The notes beneath the pieces were generated by a model that was not told where the DNA came from, did not search any database, and worked only from the letters and a program-made list of their open reading frames with translations. A DNA stretch of 64,000 nucleotides from Streptomyces shenzhenensis (lineage in GTDB: Bacteria; Actinomycetota; Actinomycetes; Streptomycetales; Streptomycetaceae). The stretch's first letter is position 1. The number at the start of each line of letters is the position of its first letter. The stretch is taken from NCBI RefSeq assembly GCF_021462265.1, contig NZ_JAJONF010000004.1, positions 62,001 through 126,000 of the forward strand, read 5' to 3'. The position numbers were made by a program, and so were the translations under genes. Positions 41,920 through 51,108 of the stretch are shown here, one piece after another.

Positions 41920-41963
41920 GTTCTTCAGCGTGAACGAGTAGAGTGGCGTTCGTCAAGATGAAC
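41901..41963. promoter_or_regulatory. Repeated GTTC-N8-GAAC operators between azlC and XRE-cupin gene
   Basis: Two 16-bp palindromic sites have the form GTTC-N8-GAAC, at 41920-41935 (gttcttcagcgtgaac) and 41948-41963 (gttcgtcaagatgaac), with starts 28 bp apart. A related ttcggtttggcgaa lies at 41901-41914, and gcgaacgaacc follows just inside the regulator gene. The cluster occupies the shared promoter and is very likely the operator of the XRE-cupin protein. Confidence 0.7.
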
Positions 41964-41973
41964 GGTCGTACCG

Positions 41974-42564
41974 ATGGAGCGAACGAACCAGATGTCCGAG
42001 ACACCCGAACGGCCCGACCGGCTTCCGATGGAGTGGATCGCCGGGGCGCTGAAGCGGGAGCGCGCCCGGGTCGGGCTCTCCCTGTCCGAGCTGGCCAAAC
42101 GGGCCGGCGTCGCGAAGTCCACGCTGTCCCAGCTGGAGGCGGGCGCCGGGAACCCGAGCGTGGAGACGCTGTGGTCGCTGGGGGTGGCGCTGGGTGTGCC
42201 GTTCAGCGCGCTGGTCGAGCCGCCGGTGTCCGCCGTCCGGGTGATCCGGGCGGGGGAGGGGCCCACGGTCGCGTCGGAGCGGGCCGACTTCGCCGCCACC
42301 CTGCTGTCGGCCTGCCCGCCCGGCGCCCGCCGGGACATCTACCACCTGCGGATTGAGCCCGGGGTGCCACGGGAATCGGAGCCGCACATTCCGGGAACGG
42401 TCGAGCACCTCGTCGTATGCGGCGGGCGGGTGAAGGCGGGGCCACGCGGAGAAACCGTCGAATTGAACCCGGGGGATTATCTGACCTATCGCGGAGATGT
42501 TCCGCATGTGTACGAGGCGCTGGTGCCCGGCACCACATTCGTGCTGGTGATGCAGCACGTGTGA
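41974..42564 (+). CDS. XRE-cupin transcriptional regulator of azlCD
   Basis: The 196-residue protein has an N-terminal Cro/CI helix-turn-helix (IAGALKRERARVGLSLSELAKRAGVAKSTLSQLEAGAGNPSVETLWSLGVAL) and a C-terminal cupin ligand domain (HIPGTVEHLVVCGGRVKAGP ... LNPGDYLTYRGDVPHVYEAL). This architecture commonly controls adjacent amino-acid exporters. A second in-frame ATG 18 bp in (MSETPERPDRLP) has ggagcgaacgaaccag before it and may be the true start. A terminator follows the gene. Confidence 0.88.
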   Translation: MERTNQMSETPERPDRLPMEWIAGALKRERARVGLSLSELAKRAGVAKSTLSQLEAGAGNPSVETLWSLGVALGVPFSALVEPPVSAVRVIRAGEGPTVASERADFAATLLSACPPGARRDIYHLRIEPGVPRESEPHIPGTVEHLVVCGGRVKAGPRGETVELNPGDYLTYRGDVPHVYEALVPGTTFVLVMQHV

Positions 42565-42606
42565 GCACGTCGTGAACGGGAGCGGAGGGGCCGGGCGGAA
42601 AAGGCA

Positions 42607-42637
42607 GGAGCCCCGTCGCCTGACGGCGCGGGGCTCC
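42607..42637. terminator. Bidirectional terminator between XRE-cupin and cold-shock genes
   Basis: ggagccccg (42607-42615) and cggggctcc (42629-42637) form a perfect 9-bp stem. Inside it gtcgcc/ggcg can pair further. The hairpin is flanked by ttgg on one side and lies between two convergent genes, serving both. Confidence 0.7.
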
Positions 42638-42682
42638 TTGGGTACTGCACTCAGTTTGCGATCAGACTTGGTTTGTCTGGGA

Positions 42683-42886
42683 TCAGACGGGGGTGACGTT
42701 CTCCGCCTGCGGACCCTTCGGGCCCTGCGTGACGTCGAAGCTCACCTGCTGGTTCTCCTCCAGGGAGCGGAACCCGCTGGCGTTGATCGCGGAGTAGTGA
42801 ACGAAGACGTCGGGGCCGCCGCCTTCCTGGGCGATGAAACCAAAGCCCTTTTCGGCGTTGAACCACTTCACGGTTCCGGTAGCCAT
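42683..42886 (-). CDS. CspA-family cold shock protein
   Basis: The 67-residue single cold-shock domain has both RNA-binding motifs, KGFGFI and DVFVHYSAI, in [20 protein letters not shown] and the following strand. It is a nucleic-acid chaperone that melts RNA structure. The ATG has aaggagggc upstream. A leader of more than 100 bp carrying an 11-bp hairpin precedes it, as is usual for cold-shock mRNAs. Confidence 0.95.
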   Translation of the reverse strand: MATGTVKWFNAEKGFGFIAQEGGGPDVFVHYSAINASGFRSLEENQQVSFDVTQGPKGPQAENVTPV

Positions 42887-42982
42887 AAGCCCTCCTTGGG
42901 CTCAAAGGGTCGCCCTGCTCCAGAATCTGCAAGTGTGAAAACAAACTAAGTGCCGCACAACTGCATTCGTCTGAAAACGACG

Positions 42983-43013
42983 AGAGCCTGCGGTTACATG
43001 CTCCGCAGGCTCT
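42983..43013 (-). promoter_or_regulatory. Hairpin in the cold-shock gene leader
   Basis: agagcctgcgg (42983-42993) and ccgcaggctct (43003-43013) form a perfect 11-bp stem with a 9-base loop. It lies about 100 bp upstream of the csp start codon in an AT-richer leader. It may act as a 5' UTR structure (cold-responsive or anti-termination) or as an upstream terminator. Confidence 0.5.
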
Positions 43014-43201
43014 GTACTGCAAGGAAACCAAACTGCAACTTGCGGCGAGCCTAGCATGTGGGCAGCGGAAAGCAACAGAGGGCAAGATCACGTCACCCGA
43101 ACGTTTGAATCGGCTCGCGGGTGGGTTGACCCGGCGGGCGGACGAGACGCCAGGGCACGGAGGGCGGGGGCGGTCTCAGCACGGTACCCCATGGGGTCTA
43201 G

Positions 43202-44059
<858 letters not shown>

Positions 44060-44101
44060 CAGGCAATAGGCTGCTGCCCGGACTGACTGGGGGGTGGGCG
44101 C

Positions 44102-45898
44102 ATGCAGCCGCTCGCGGGCGACGAACCTGCGGCCGTCGGGCCGTACCGGCTGCTCGGCCGGCTCGGCTCCGGCGGCATGGGCCGCGTCTATCTGGGGCGT
44201 TCGGCAGGCGGCCGGACCGTCGCCGTGAAGATCGTGCACCCGCACCTCGCCCTGGACGAGGAGTTCCGTACCCGATTCCGCCGCGAGGTGGCGGCCGCCC
44301 GGCGGGTCGGCGGTGCCTGGACGGCACCCGTCCTCGACGCCGACCCGGACGCGCCCGTGCCCTGGGTCGCCACCGCCTACGCCGCCGGTCCCTCCCTGAC
44401 GGCGGCCGTGGCCGACGGCGGCCCGCTGCCCGCGCACACGGTACGGGCGCTGGGCGCGGGGCTGGCCGAGGCGCTGGCGGCGGTGCACGAACTGGGGCTG
44501 GTGCACCGGGACGTGAAGCCGTCGAACGTGCTGCTGACCCTCGACGGGCCGCTCCTCATCGACTTCGGCATCGCCCGGGCCACGGACGGCACCGCCTCGC
44601 TGACGTCGTCGGGAGTCTCGATCGGGTCGCCGGGATACATGTCGCCCGAGCAGATCCTGGGCAAGGGGGTCACCGGCGCGGCGGACGTCTTCTCCCTCGG
44701 CGCGGTGCTGGCGTACGCGGCGAACGGACAGCCGCCGTTCCCTGGTGACTCCTCGGCCGCCCTGCTCTACAAGGTCGTCCACGAGGAGCCCGAACTCGGC
44801 TCGCTGAGCGGTGAGTTGCGGGAGGTCGCCGAGGCGTGCCTCGTGAAGGAGCGGGGGCGGCGGCCCGGCCCGGCGGAGGTGGCCCGGCGGCTGGCGCCGC
44901 AGGGGGCGGCGCGACTGGTGGCGGGCGGGTGGCTGCCGGGGGCGCTGGTGGAGCGGGTGAGCCGGAGCGCTGTGAAGGTGCTGAACCTGGAGGCGGCGGA
45001 GGCGGTACCGGCGTCGGGTCCGGCGGCCGGGTCGGCGTCGGGTCTGGCGTCCGGGCCGGTGTCGGACTTGGTGTCCGGGTCGGCTGCCGGTCCGGCGTCG
45101 GGTCCGGCGCCCGCGGCGGTCTCGGCTCCTGCGTCCGGATCGGCGGCGGGTCCCGCGTCGGTGCCGGCGTCCGGGCCGGTGGGGTTCAGCACCCCTGCCG
45201 TGGTCGGGGAGTTCGGGCCGCCGCCGACGGTGCCGCCCGTGGCCGTGCCGGTGCCGCGTGATGCCGTGCCGGCGTCGCCCGTGGCCGTGCCGGAGCCGCG
45301 GGATGCCGTGCCGGTGTCGCCCGGGAAGGTGTCCGTGAGCGTCGCCGCGACCGCCGTACCGGGGGAGGGCGGGCGCGGGCGCCGGGTGAGCTGTACGGTC
45401 GCGCTCGCGGTGGCCGGCGCGCTGGCGGTGGTCACCGTCGGGGTGGGGTTCCTGGTGAAGCCGTTCCTCGGGACCGGCGGCGGGCCGAGCAGTGACGCGG
45501 GCTCCGCCGTCAAGTCGCCCTCGGTGGCCACGACTCCCGGCGGCGGGAAGATCCCGGCCGCCTACCTCGGCACCTGGCAGGGCTCGGCGACCGCCCTGTC
45601 CGGCAACCTGCCCGTCGGCACCTTCCGGGTCACCGTCGAACAGGCCGCCGTCGGCCAGGAGCTGGGCCGCCTGCGGCAGACCGACCAGTTGGGCGGGGTC
45701 TGCACGGACGTCCTGATCCTGAGGTCGGTGACGGCCACGAAGCTGGTCGCCTCCTCGACCGGCGCCGAGGGCAACCACGACGGCTGCGACCCCGGCACCA
45801 ACACGGTCTACCTGACCCCGAGCGACGGCGAGCTCGTCTACACCTCGGACAGCTCGGCGGAGGGGAATCCGGTGGCGGTGATGACGAGGGCGGGGTAG
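44102..45898 (+). CDS. Membrane Ser/Thr protein kinase next to the EccC gene
   Basis: The 598-residue kinase has an intact Hanks kinase domain (about 1-265): LGSGGMGRVYLGRSAGGRTVAVKIVH, HRDVKPSNVLL, DFGIARATDG and MSPEQILGKG. A long low-complexity Ala/Ser/Gly/Pro linker (about 290-430) with repeated ASGPA/SGSAAGP units follows, then a transmembrane helix (CTVALAVAGALAVVTVGVGFLV, about 431-455). The external domain of about 140 residues is IPAAYLGTWQGSATALSGNLP ... TKLVASSTGAEGNHDGCDPG. It converges on the EccC gene with only 19 bp between stops. Since EccC has an FHA-like domain, phosphorylation-based control of the secretion ATPase is an attractive inference. Confidence 0.9.
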   Translation: MQPLAGDEPAAVGPYRLLGRLGSGGMGRVYLGRSAGGRTVAVKIVHPHLALDEEFRTRFRREVAAARRVGGAWTAPVLDADPDAPVPWVATAYAAGPSLTAAVADGGPLPAHTVRALGAGLAEALAAVHELGLVHRDVKPSNVLLTLDGPLLIDFGIARATDGTASLTSSGVSIGSPGYMSPEQILGKGVTGAADVFSLGAVLAYAANGQPPFPGDSSAALLYKVVHEEPELGSLSGELREVAEACLVKERGRRPGPAEVARRLAPQGAARLVAGGWLPGALVERVSRSAVKVLNLEAAEAVPASGPAAGSASGLASGPVSDLVSGSAAGPASGPAPAAVSAPASGSAAGPASVPASGPVGFSTPAVVGEFGPPPTVPPVAVPVPRDAVPASPVAVPEPRDAVPVSPGKVSVSVAATAVPGEGGRGRRVSCTVALAVAGALAVVTVGVGFLVKPFLGTGGGPSSDAGSAVKSPSVATTPGGGKIPAAYLGTWQGSATALSGNLPVGTFRVTVEQAAVGQELGRLRQTDQLGGVCTDVLILRSVTATKLVASSTGAEGNHDGCDPGTNTVYLTPSDGELVYTSDSSAEGNPVAVMTRAG

Positions 45899-45917
45899 CC
45901 CTTCCGGCAGGCGGCCG

Positions 45918-48900
45918 CTACTGCGGGGTCGTCACCGTGACGTGCTCCCCGCTGCCCAGGTGCAGCATGCCCTTGCCGGGCTGGACCGGCCCGCCCACCA
46001 TGGCCCGGGTGGTCCGGATGCCGATCAGCTCACCGGAGCCGGACTCCTGCGGGGAGAGCAGGATGCCCCGGCGCGCCTTCTTGGCGTCCACCTGCCAGCC
46101 GGAGAAACCGTCGCAGATCTCGTCCTCGTCACCGGCGATGACGACGGCGAGCCCCTCCTCGGTGCCGCGTTCCACGATCCGCTTGAAGACGTCCTCGGCG
46201 TCACAGTCGTCCAGCACCTCGGCGTCGTCGACCAGCACGACGACCGGCTCGGCCGGGGACGCCGACGCGAGCACCTCCGTCAGCTCGTCCTCGTCCACGT
46301 CCCGCCCGGTGAAGACCTTCAGCACGCCTTCCCGGCCGTCGAGTTCGCGCAGCGGCGACTGCCGGGGCGCCGCGACGACGATCCGCACGCCACTGGCGAG
46401 GTAGGAGCGGGCGAAGCCCAACAGGGCCGTGGAGCGGCCGGACTTGGCGGGCCCGCCGATCACGAAGGCGGGCACGCCCTGCGCCAGGTCCGGCCCGTAG
46501 GCGGTGAGTTCGTCGCCGCCGACACCGACGAGGGCCCACAACGGGGAGGCCGCCGCGGCCGGGTCCCGCATCGCCCAGGCCTCCTCGAAGGAGATCCGGC
46601 TGGGCAGCACGTCCACCCGGAACGGCCGCCGGGAGCGCTCCACCCCGGCGTCCCGGGCTTCGGCCGCCTCGCCGATCGCGCCGATCGCCGCGGCCTGCCC
46701 CTGACCGGTGGTGTCCGCGGAGAGCAGCGCGAACTGCGTCTCGGCGGCCGTCTCGCCGCGGAAGGCGCGACCGGGCGGGATCTCCTCGGGCACCTTGCGG
46801 GAGTTGATGTCCAGCATCGAGAAGTCGGCGCGGTCGGCGAGCCGCAGACCGTACTTGTCCTCGGTGAGGGAGGAGATCCGGCCGGCCAGGATCTGCCGGT
46901 CACCGGTGAGCACCAGATGGATGCCGACGCTCGCGCCCTCCCGCATCATCGCCATGATCTGGTCGGTGAGGTCACCGTGGTTCAGCTCGCCGAGGGTGGG
47001 CAGCCAGCCCTCCCAGCGGTCCAGGAGCAGCACGATGTGCGGCAGCCGCTCCGCCTCCGGCACGGCCGCCCGCTGCTCCCCGATGTCCGCGAAGCCGCGG
47101 TCCGCGAGCAGTTCCTGACGACGGCTCAGCTCGCCGGAGAGGCGGGCCATCAGCCGTTCCACCCGCTCGGTCTGGTTACGGCTCACGACGGCACCGCAGT
47201 GCGGCAGCCGGGTCAGCGCGTTGAGCGCGCCGTTGCCGCAGTCGATGCCGTACAGGTGCACGTCCGCACAGGAGTTGGTGCGGGCCAGCGAACCGGCGAT
47301 GGTGCGCAGCACCTGGGACCGGCCGGTGCGCGGGGCACCCGCGACGATGAGGTGCCCGAAGGTCGCGAAGTCGACGGCGACCGCGCGCCGGGCCTGGTCG
47401 GCGGGCAGGTCCTCGACACCGTACGGGGCGGCGGGCAGCGTGCCCTGCGCCTGGACGGCCGGCACGTCGTCGAGCAGCAGCGTGTCGTCGAGGGCGGGCA
47501 GCCACGGCGAGTGCTGGGCCGGGATCCGCAGGGCGGTGTTGGCCTCGCGGACGGCGTCCACCAGCACCTTCAGGTCGGTGATCTCGTCGTCCTCCTTGGT
47601 CTCGGACTTCGGCTTGCGCAGCGCGGCCCGCCCGAGGTCCTGCCAGGACAGCGCCCCGGCCCAGGGCGCGAGCGTGGCCGGATCCGCGGCCCCCGGCCGC
47701 CGTCCTCCGACCCGGCCCGACTGGAAGGGGACCAGCGAGGCGTGCCCGAGCCGGACGTACGCCCGTCCCGGCGTGCTCTTCGCGATGTGCCCGGCGTCGG
47801 GCGCGTCGATGACGTCGGTCGACTCACCGGCGTCGGTCACGCGCAGCGCGATCCGGAGGTTGGTGTTGGCGCGGATCTCGGGCGACACCACACCGGAGGG
47901 CCGCTGGGTGGCGAGGAGCAGGTGGATACCGAGGGACCGCCCTCGCTGGGCGATGTTGACGAGGCCCGTGACGAAGTCGGGCAGGTCGCGCACCATGGAC
48001 GCGAACTCGTCGATGACGATGAGCAGCCGGGGCACCGGGGGGCGGGAGGGGTCCCTTCTGACGAGGTCCTGATAGTCCTCGATGTCCTTGGCGTCGGCGG
48101 CGGCGAGGATGTGCTCGCGCCGCTTCAGCTCCGCGCCCAGCGACTCCAGCGCCCGCTCCACGAGGTGGGCGTCGAGGTCGGTGACCATGCCCACCGTGTG
48201 CGGCAGCTTCACGCAGTCCTTGAACGCCGAGCCGCCCTTGTAGTCGACGAGGACGAAGGTCATGTTCTCGGGGGTGTTGGCGACGGCCAGCGCGGCCACG
48301 ATGGTCTGGAGCAGCTCGGACTTGCCGGAACCGGTGGTACCGGCGATGAGCCCGTGCGGCCCGTCCCGTCGCAGGTCGATGCCGAACGGCCCGTCGTACG
48401 ACTCCCCGATGACCGCCATCGTCGACTGCCCGCCCATCCGCCAGCGCGCGGCGATCGCGTCCCGCGTGGGCGGCTCCAGCTGGAGCACGTCCAGCAGCCG
48501 GCTGGCGGCGGGCAGGGCGGAGTCCTCGCTCTCGCCGCTGATGTCCCGGAGCGGGGCGAGCGAGCGGGCGAGGCGCCCGCACCAGGCGGCGGAGACGAAG
48601 TCGGGCCGTACGTCACGCTTGCGCAGCGCCCCGCTCTGCTCGACGCGCAGCCGCAACTCCAGGTCCTGCGGGGCCTGTTCCTCGCCACCGTCCTGCTGGG
48701 GATGCCAGGCCTGGAAGGACGGGAAGCCGCCGACCGCCTGCTGGGCCACGGGCGTTGCCTGCGCCGCCCCCTCCCGGCCGGCTCGCGGCTCCGCGACCAC
48801 GACGCCCTGGCACTCCCCGGGAAGGAAGCGCTCCTCCGCGTCGAGGCAGATGGAGCGAATGGCGACCCCCGGCCCTTCCTTCAGCAGCCGTACGACACCC

Positions 48901-50498
48901 GGCATGGACCGCAGCCGCCGCGACCCGTCCCACACCACCACGATGTCCGGGTCGGAGAAGGCGGGCCCGTCGAGCTTGCCGCGGCCGCCCTGCTGCAGGG
49001 CCTTCTGCCGGCCGTCGAGGAGCTGGGTGAGCTCGCCGACCCGGGCGCCGACGGTCTCGGAGTCGGTGCCGATCAGGACGTTCACGTCCTGGCCGCCGCT
49101 CGGGCGGGCGTGCGGCAGCCAGCGCACCCAGTCCCAGCGGGCACCGGCGTCGTTGTCGGTGAGGACGTAGAACTGCACGTCCATGGGGCTGTGCAGGACG
49201 GCGGTCTGGGCGACGGCCCACCGCCCCAGCGCATGCGCCGAGTCCCCGGGCCCGGCAACGCCGATCACCCCGAGGTCGCGCAGCGAAAGCCCCACCGGGG
49301 CGTCCTCGATGTACCAGCGGACCTTGCGCTTGTGCTCGTCCTGCTCGGGGTCGTCGAGTTCCACCTCGGAGGGCACGCGCCCGGTGCCGAAGCGGATCAG
49401 CAGATGGTCGGCGTCGGTGCGCCGCCGCTCCCACAGCCGGGTCCGCGGCCCCGTGCCGTACGTCAGCACCGCGGCGGGATCCGGCACCGCCGCCCGCCGC
49501 TCGGATCTCTCCGCGACCAGCGCCTCCTGTGCCTCCCCCTCGATCCGCGCCTTGTGCTCCTTGTACTCCTTGAGCTGCTTGGCGTGGGACTTGCGCCCGT
49601 GCTTCTTGTCCATGAAGTAGTTGCCGAAGAGCATGAGCGGGCTCATCAGCGCCATGATCAGGTAGTACCAGCGCCCGAACATCATCACGGAGACGACGGC
49701 GCCGACGAGCGGCAGCAGCGCCATCAGCCAGGGCAGCGGCCGGGCCTCGTAGTCACCGGGCGGGTTGGGCAGCGAGAAGTGCGTCTGCCGGTCGGCGGGG
49801 CGCAGCCGCGGGGGCCGGTTGTAGTCGAGCCCCACGCCGTCGTCGGACCACTTGAGGGCGGCGTTGGGCGGGGAGTACCCGGTGATTTCGAGGAGGGTGT
49901 TGCCGAGGGCGAGTTGGGAGTTCAGGGGCCACTCGCCGTTGCCTGGCGCCTCCTCCCCGTCCAGCTGGGCCCCTTCGGTGTGCACCTCGACTTTGCAGGT
50001 GCCGTCGATGGCGATGGTGAGGGTGGCCGCGCGGGCGGGCAGCTCCGGGTCCTCGACGCGGAGGTGGGAGGCGGGGCCGGTGCCGATGTCGTACCGTCCG
50101 ACGCCGAGCCGGTGCACGGCGCCGGCGGCGGGCCCGCCGGCGACCCGGAACTCCACGACACCGGTGGGTTCGCCGAGCAGGCACCCGGCGGGGTCGTGGA
50201 GGCTGACGACGACACCGTCCCGCAGGGGCGAGCCGACGACGGTGGCGGCCGGGTCGAGGGCGTACCCGTCGACGTAGGCGTGCGGCCCGGAGAACGAGGC
50301 GGCGGGGGCCTGTTGACGGTGCGCGCCGATGGGGATGACCTGGGCGCCGCCGCCCGCGCCGCCGTCCGAATACGCCAGACCGACCTGCCGTGCCAGCTCC
50401 CTGGCGACGTCGCCGACGGTCGACTCGGGATCCGCGTCGAGCACCACGTCGGCGCTGGCACCGCCGACCGGATCCACGACGGTCAGACTCAGGCGCAC
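45918..50498 (-). CDS. eccC: EccC/EssC-like FtsK-SpoIIIE type VII secretion ATPase
   Basis: The 1,526-residue motor starts with a ubiquitin/FHA-like N-terminus (LTVVDPVGGASADVVLDADP, then FRVAGGPAAGAVHRLGVGRYDIGTG). Two transmembrane helices follow near 251-294 (LPWLMALLPLVGAVVSVMMF, YYLIMALMSPLMLFGNYF). Three FtsK/SpoIIIE ATPase domains come next. Domain 1 has Walker A GTTGSGKSELLQT near 720 and the FVLVDYKGGSAF and LLIVIDEFASM motifs. Domain 2 (GAPRTGRSQVLRT near 1053) and domain 3 (GGPAKSGRSTALLG near 1346) have Arg in place of the P-loop Lys. The N-terminal FHA-like region recalls Firmicute EssC. It would drive secretion of the WXG100 proteins encoded alongside. The GTG start has ggggggacggaac upstream. 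Confidence 0.9.
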   Translation of the reverse strand: MRLSLTVVDPVGGASADVVLDADPESTVGDVARELARQVGLAYSDGGAGGGAQVIPIGAHRQQAPAASFSGPHAYVDGYALDPAATVVGSPLRDGVVVSLHDPAGCLLGEPTGVVEFRVAGGPAAGAVHRLGVGRYDIGTGPASHLRVEDPELPARAATLTIAIDGTCKVEVHTEGAQLDGEEAPGNGEWPLNSQLALGNTLLEITGYSPPNAALKWSDDGVGLDYNRPPRLRPADRQTHFSLPNPPGDYEARPLPWLMALLPLVGAVVSVMMFGRWYYLIMALMSPLMLFGNYFMDKKHGRKSHAKQLKEYKEHKARIEGEAQEALVAERSERRAAVPDPAAVLTYGTGPRTRLWERRRTDADHLLIRFGTGRVPSEVELDDPEQDEHKRKVRWYIEDAPVGLSLRDLGVIGVAGPGDSAHALGRWAVAQTAVLHSPMDVQFYVLTDNDAGARWDWVRWLPHARPSGGQDVNVLIGTDSETVGARVGELTQLLDGRQKALQQGGRGKLDGPAFSDPDIVVVWDGSRRLRSMPGVVRLLKEGPGVAIRSICLDAEERFLPGECQGVVVAEPRAGREGAAQATPVAQQAVGGFPSFQAWHPQQDGGEEQAPQDLELRLRVEQSGALRKRDVRPDFVSAAWCGRLARSLAPLRDISGESEDSALPAASRLLDVLQLEPPTRDAIAARWRMGGQSTMAVIGESYDGPFGIDLRRDGPHGLIAGTTGSGKSELLQTIVAALAVANTPENMTFVLVDYKGGSAFKDCVKLPHTVGMVTDLDAHLVERALESLGAELKRREHILAAADAKDIEDYQDLVRRDPSRPPVPRLLIVIDEFASMVRDLPDFVTGLVNIAQRGRSLGIHLLLATQRPSGVVSPEIRANTNLRIALRVTDAGESTDVIDAPDAGHIAKSTPGRAYVRLGHASLVPFQSGRVGGRRPGAADPATLAPWAGALSWQDLGRAALRKPKSETKEDDEITDLKVLVDAVREANTALRIPAQHSPWLPALDDTLLLDDVPAVQAQGTLPAAPYGVEDLPADQARRAVAVDFATFGHLIVAGAPRTGRSQVLRTIAGSLARTNSCADVHLYGIDCGNGALNALTRLPHCGAVVSRNQTERVERLMARLSGELSRRQELLADRGFADIGEQRAAVPEAERLPHIVLLLDRWEGWLPTLGELNHGDLTDQIMAMMREGASVGIHLVLTGDRQILAGRISSLTEDKYGLRLADRADFSMLDINSRKVPEEIPPGRAFRGETAAETQFALLSADTTGQGQAAAIGAIGEAAEARDAGVERSRRPFRVDVLPSRISFEEAWAMRDPAAAASPLWALVGVGGDELTAYGPDLAQGVPAFVIGGPAKSGRSTALLGFARSYLASGVRIVVAAPRQSPLRELDGREGVLKVFTGRDVDEDELTEVLASASPAEPVVVLVDDAEVLDDCDAEDVFKRIVERGTEEGLAVVIAGDEDEICDGFSGWQVDAKKARRGILLSPQESGSGELIGIRTTRAMVGGPVQPGKGMLHLGSGEHVTVTTPQ

Positions 50499-50738
50499 GT
50501 TCCGTCCCCCCACCCACCGAGAACACCCGACACAGTGGAAGTGACCTTAGCCGCCCGCCCTTTCCCGGGTGCAACGGGCCGTGTACGGTTCACGATTCCG
50601 CCGCAGAAGGACCGTGCGGTCGCACGCGTCACCCCCGTAGGATCTTTGCTCGTGCGGACGGCCATGCCATGGCCAAGGATCCGCGCAACGGTGCCACGGG
50701 GGAAGGCCCTGCGGCCACATCAACGGGAGGAAGCCGTC

Positions 50739-51041
50739 ATGGCCGGCAAAGACACGGATCTCACATATCACGAGATGGAGAAGGTCGCGGGCGACCTGAT
50801 CAAGGACATGCACGACCTTGAGGACAAGATCAAGAACGTGGAGAAGCGGGTCAGCGCCCTGGTGGAGAACGGCTTCACCACCCAGAAGGCTTCGGGAGCG
50901 TACGACGACTCCATGAAGGACTTCACCAAGGGAGCGACGAAGACGATCCAGGGCCTGCACGGCCTCTCGGACTTCCTGAAGAAGGCCAAGGAAGCGTACG
51001 AGCAGCTGGACGAGCAGCTGGCGAAGCAGGCCAAGGGTTAG
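50739..51041 (+). CDS. WXG100-like small secreted protein (EsxA-like)
   Basis: Exactly 100 residues and mostly helical: MAGKDTDLTYHEMEKVAGDL, then IKDMHDLEDKIKNVEKRVSALVENG, a turn region (FTTQKASGAYDD), and a second long helix to the Lys-rich end. Length, helical-hairpin pattern, no signal peptide and position beside EccC fit the WXG100 family, although the central WXG itself is not present (ENGFTTQ at the turn). The ATG follows gggaggaag. It is divergent from eccC and ends in a strong 15-bp hairpin, so it is a single-gene transcript. Confidence 0.8.
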   Translation: MAGKDTDLTYHEMEKVAGDLIKDMHDLEDKIKNVEKRVSALVENGFTTQKASGAYDDSMKDFTKGATKTIQGLHGLSDFLKKAKEAYEQLDEQLAKQAKG

Positions 51042-51065
51042 TAAAGTCCGAGGTCATTGAACGAT

Positions 51066-51104
51066 CGGGTGCGACGGAGCGCGTGCAGTGCTCCGTCGCA
51101 CCCG
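51066..51104. terminator. 15-bp hairpin between the WXG100 gene and a convergent gene
   Basis: cgggtgcgacggagc (51066-51080) pairs perfectly with gctccgtcgcacccg (51090-51104), leaving a 9-base loop. It lies 25 bp after the WXG100 stop and 5 bp before the stop of the convergent gene. It should terminate both messages. Confidence 0.8.
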
Positions 51105-51108
51105 GTTG

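Noticed and set aside
44960..45390. Tandem repeats in the kinase linker as a separate repeat element
   Set aside because: The repeated gcg/ccg/tcg units encode the Ala/Ser/Gly/Pro linker of the kinase and stay in frame; this is protein low complexity, not a DNA element.
45942..51041. 1,699-codon open frame on the plus strand
   Set aside because: It lies antisense to eccC and ends in the frame of the 100-residue WXG gene. The composition (Arg/Gly/Val/Pro-rich, no motifs) is that of a GC-rich shadow; only the final 100 codons are real.
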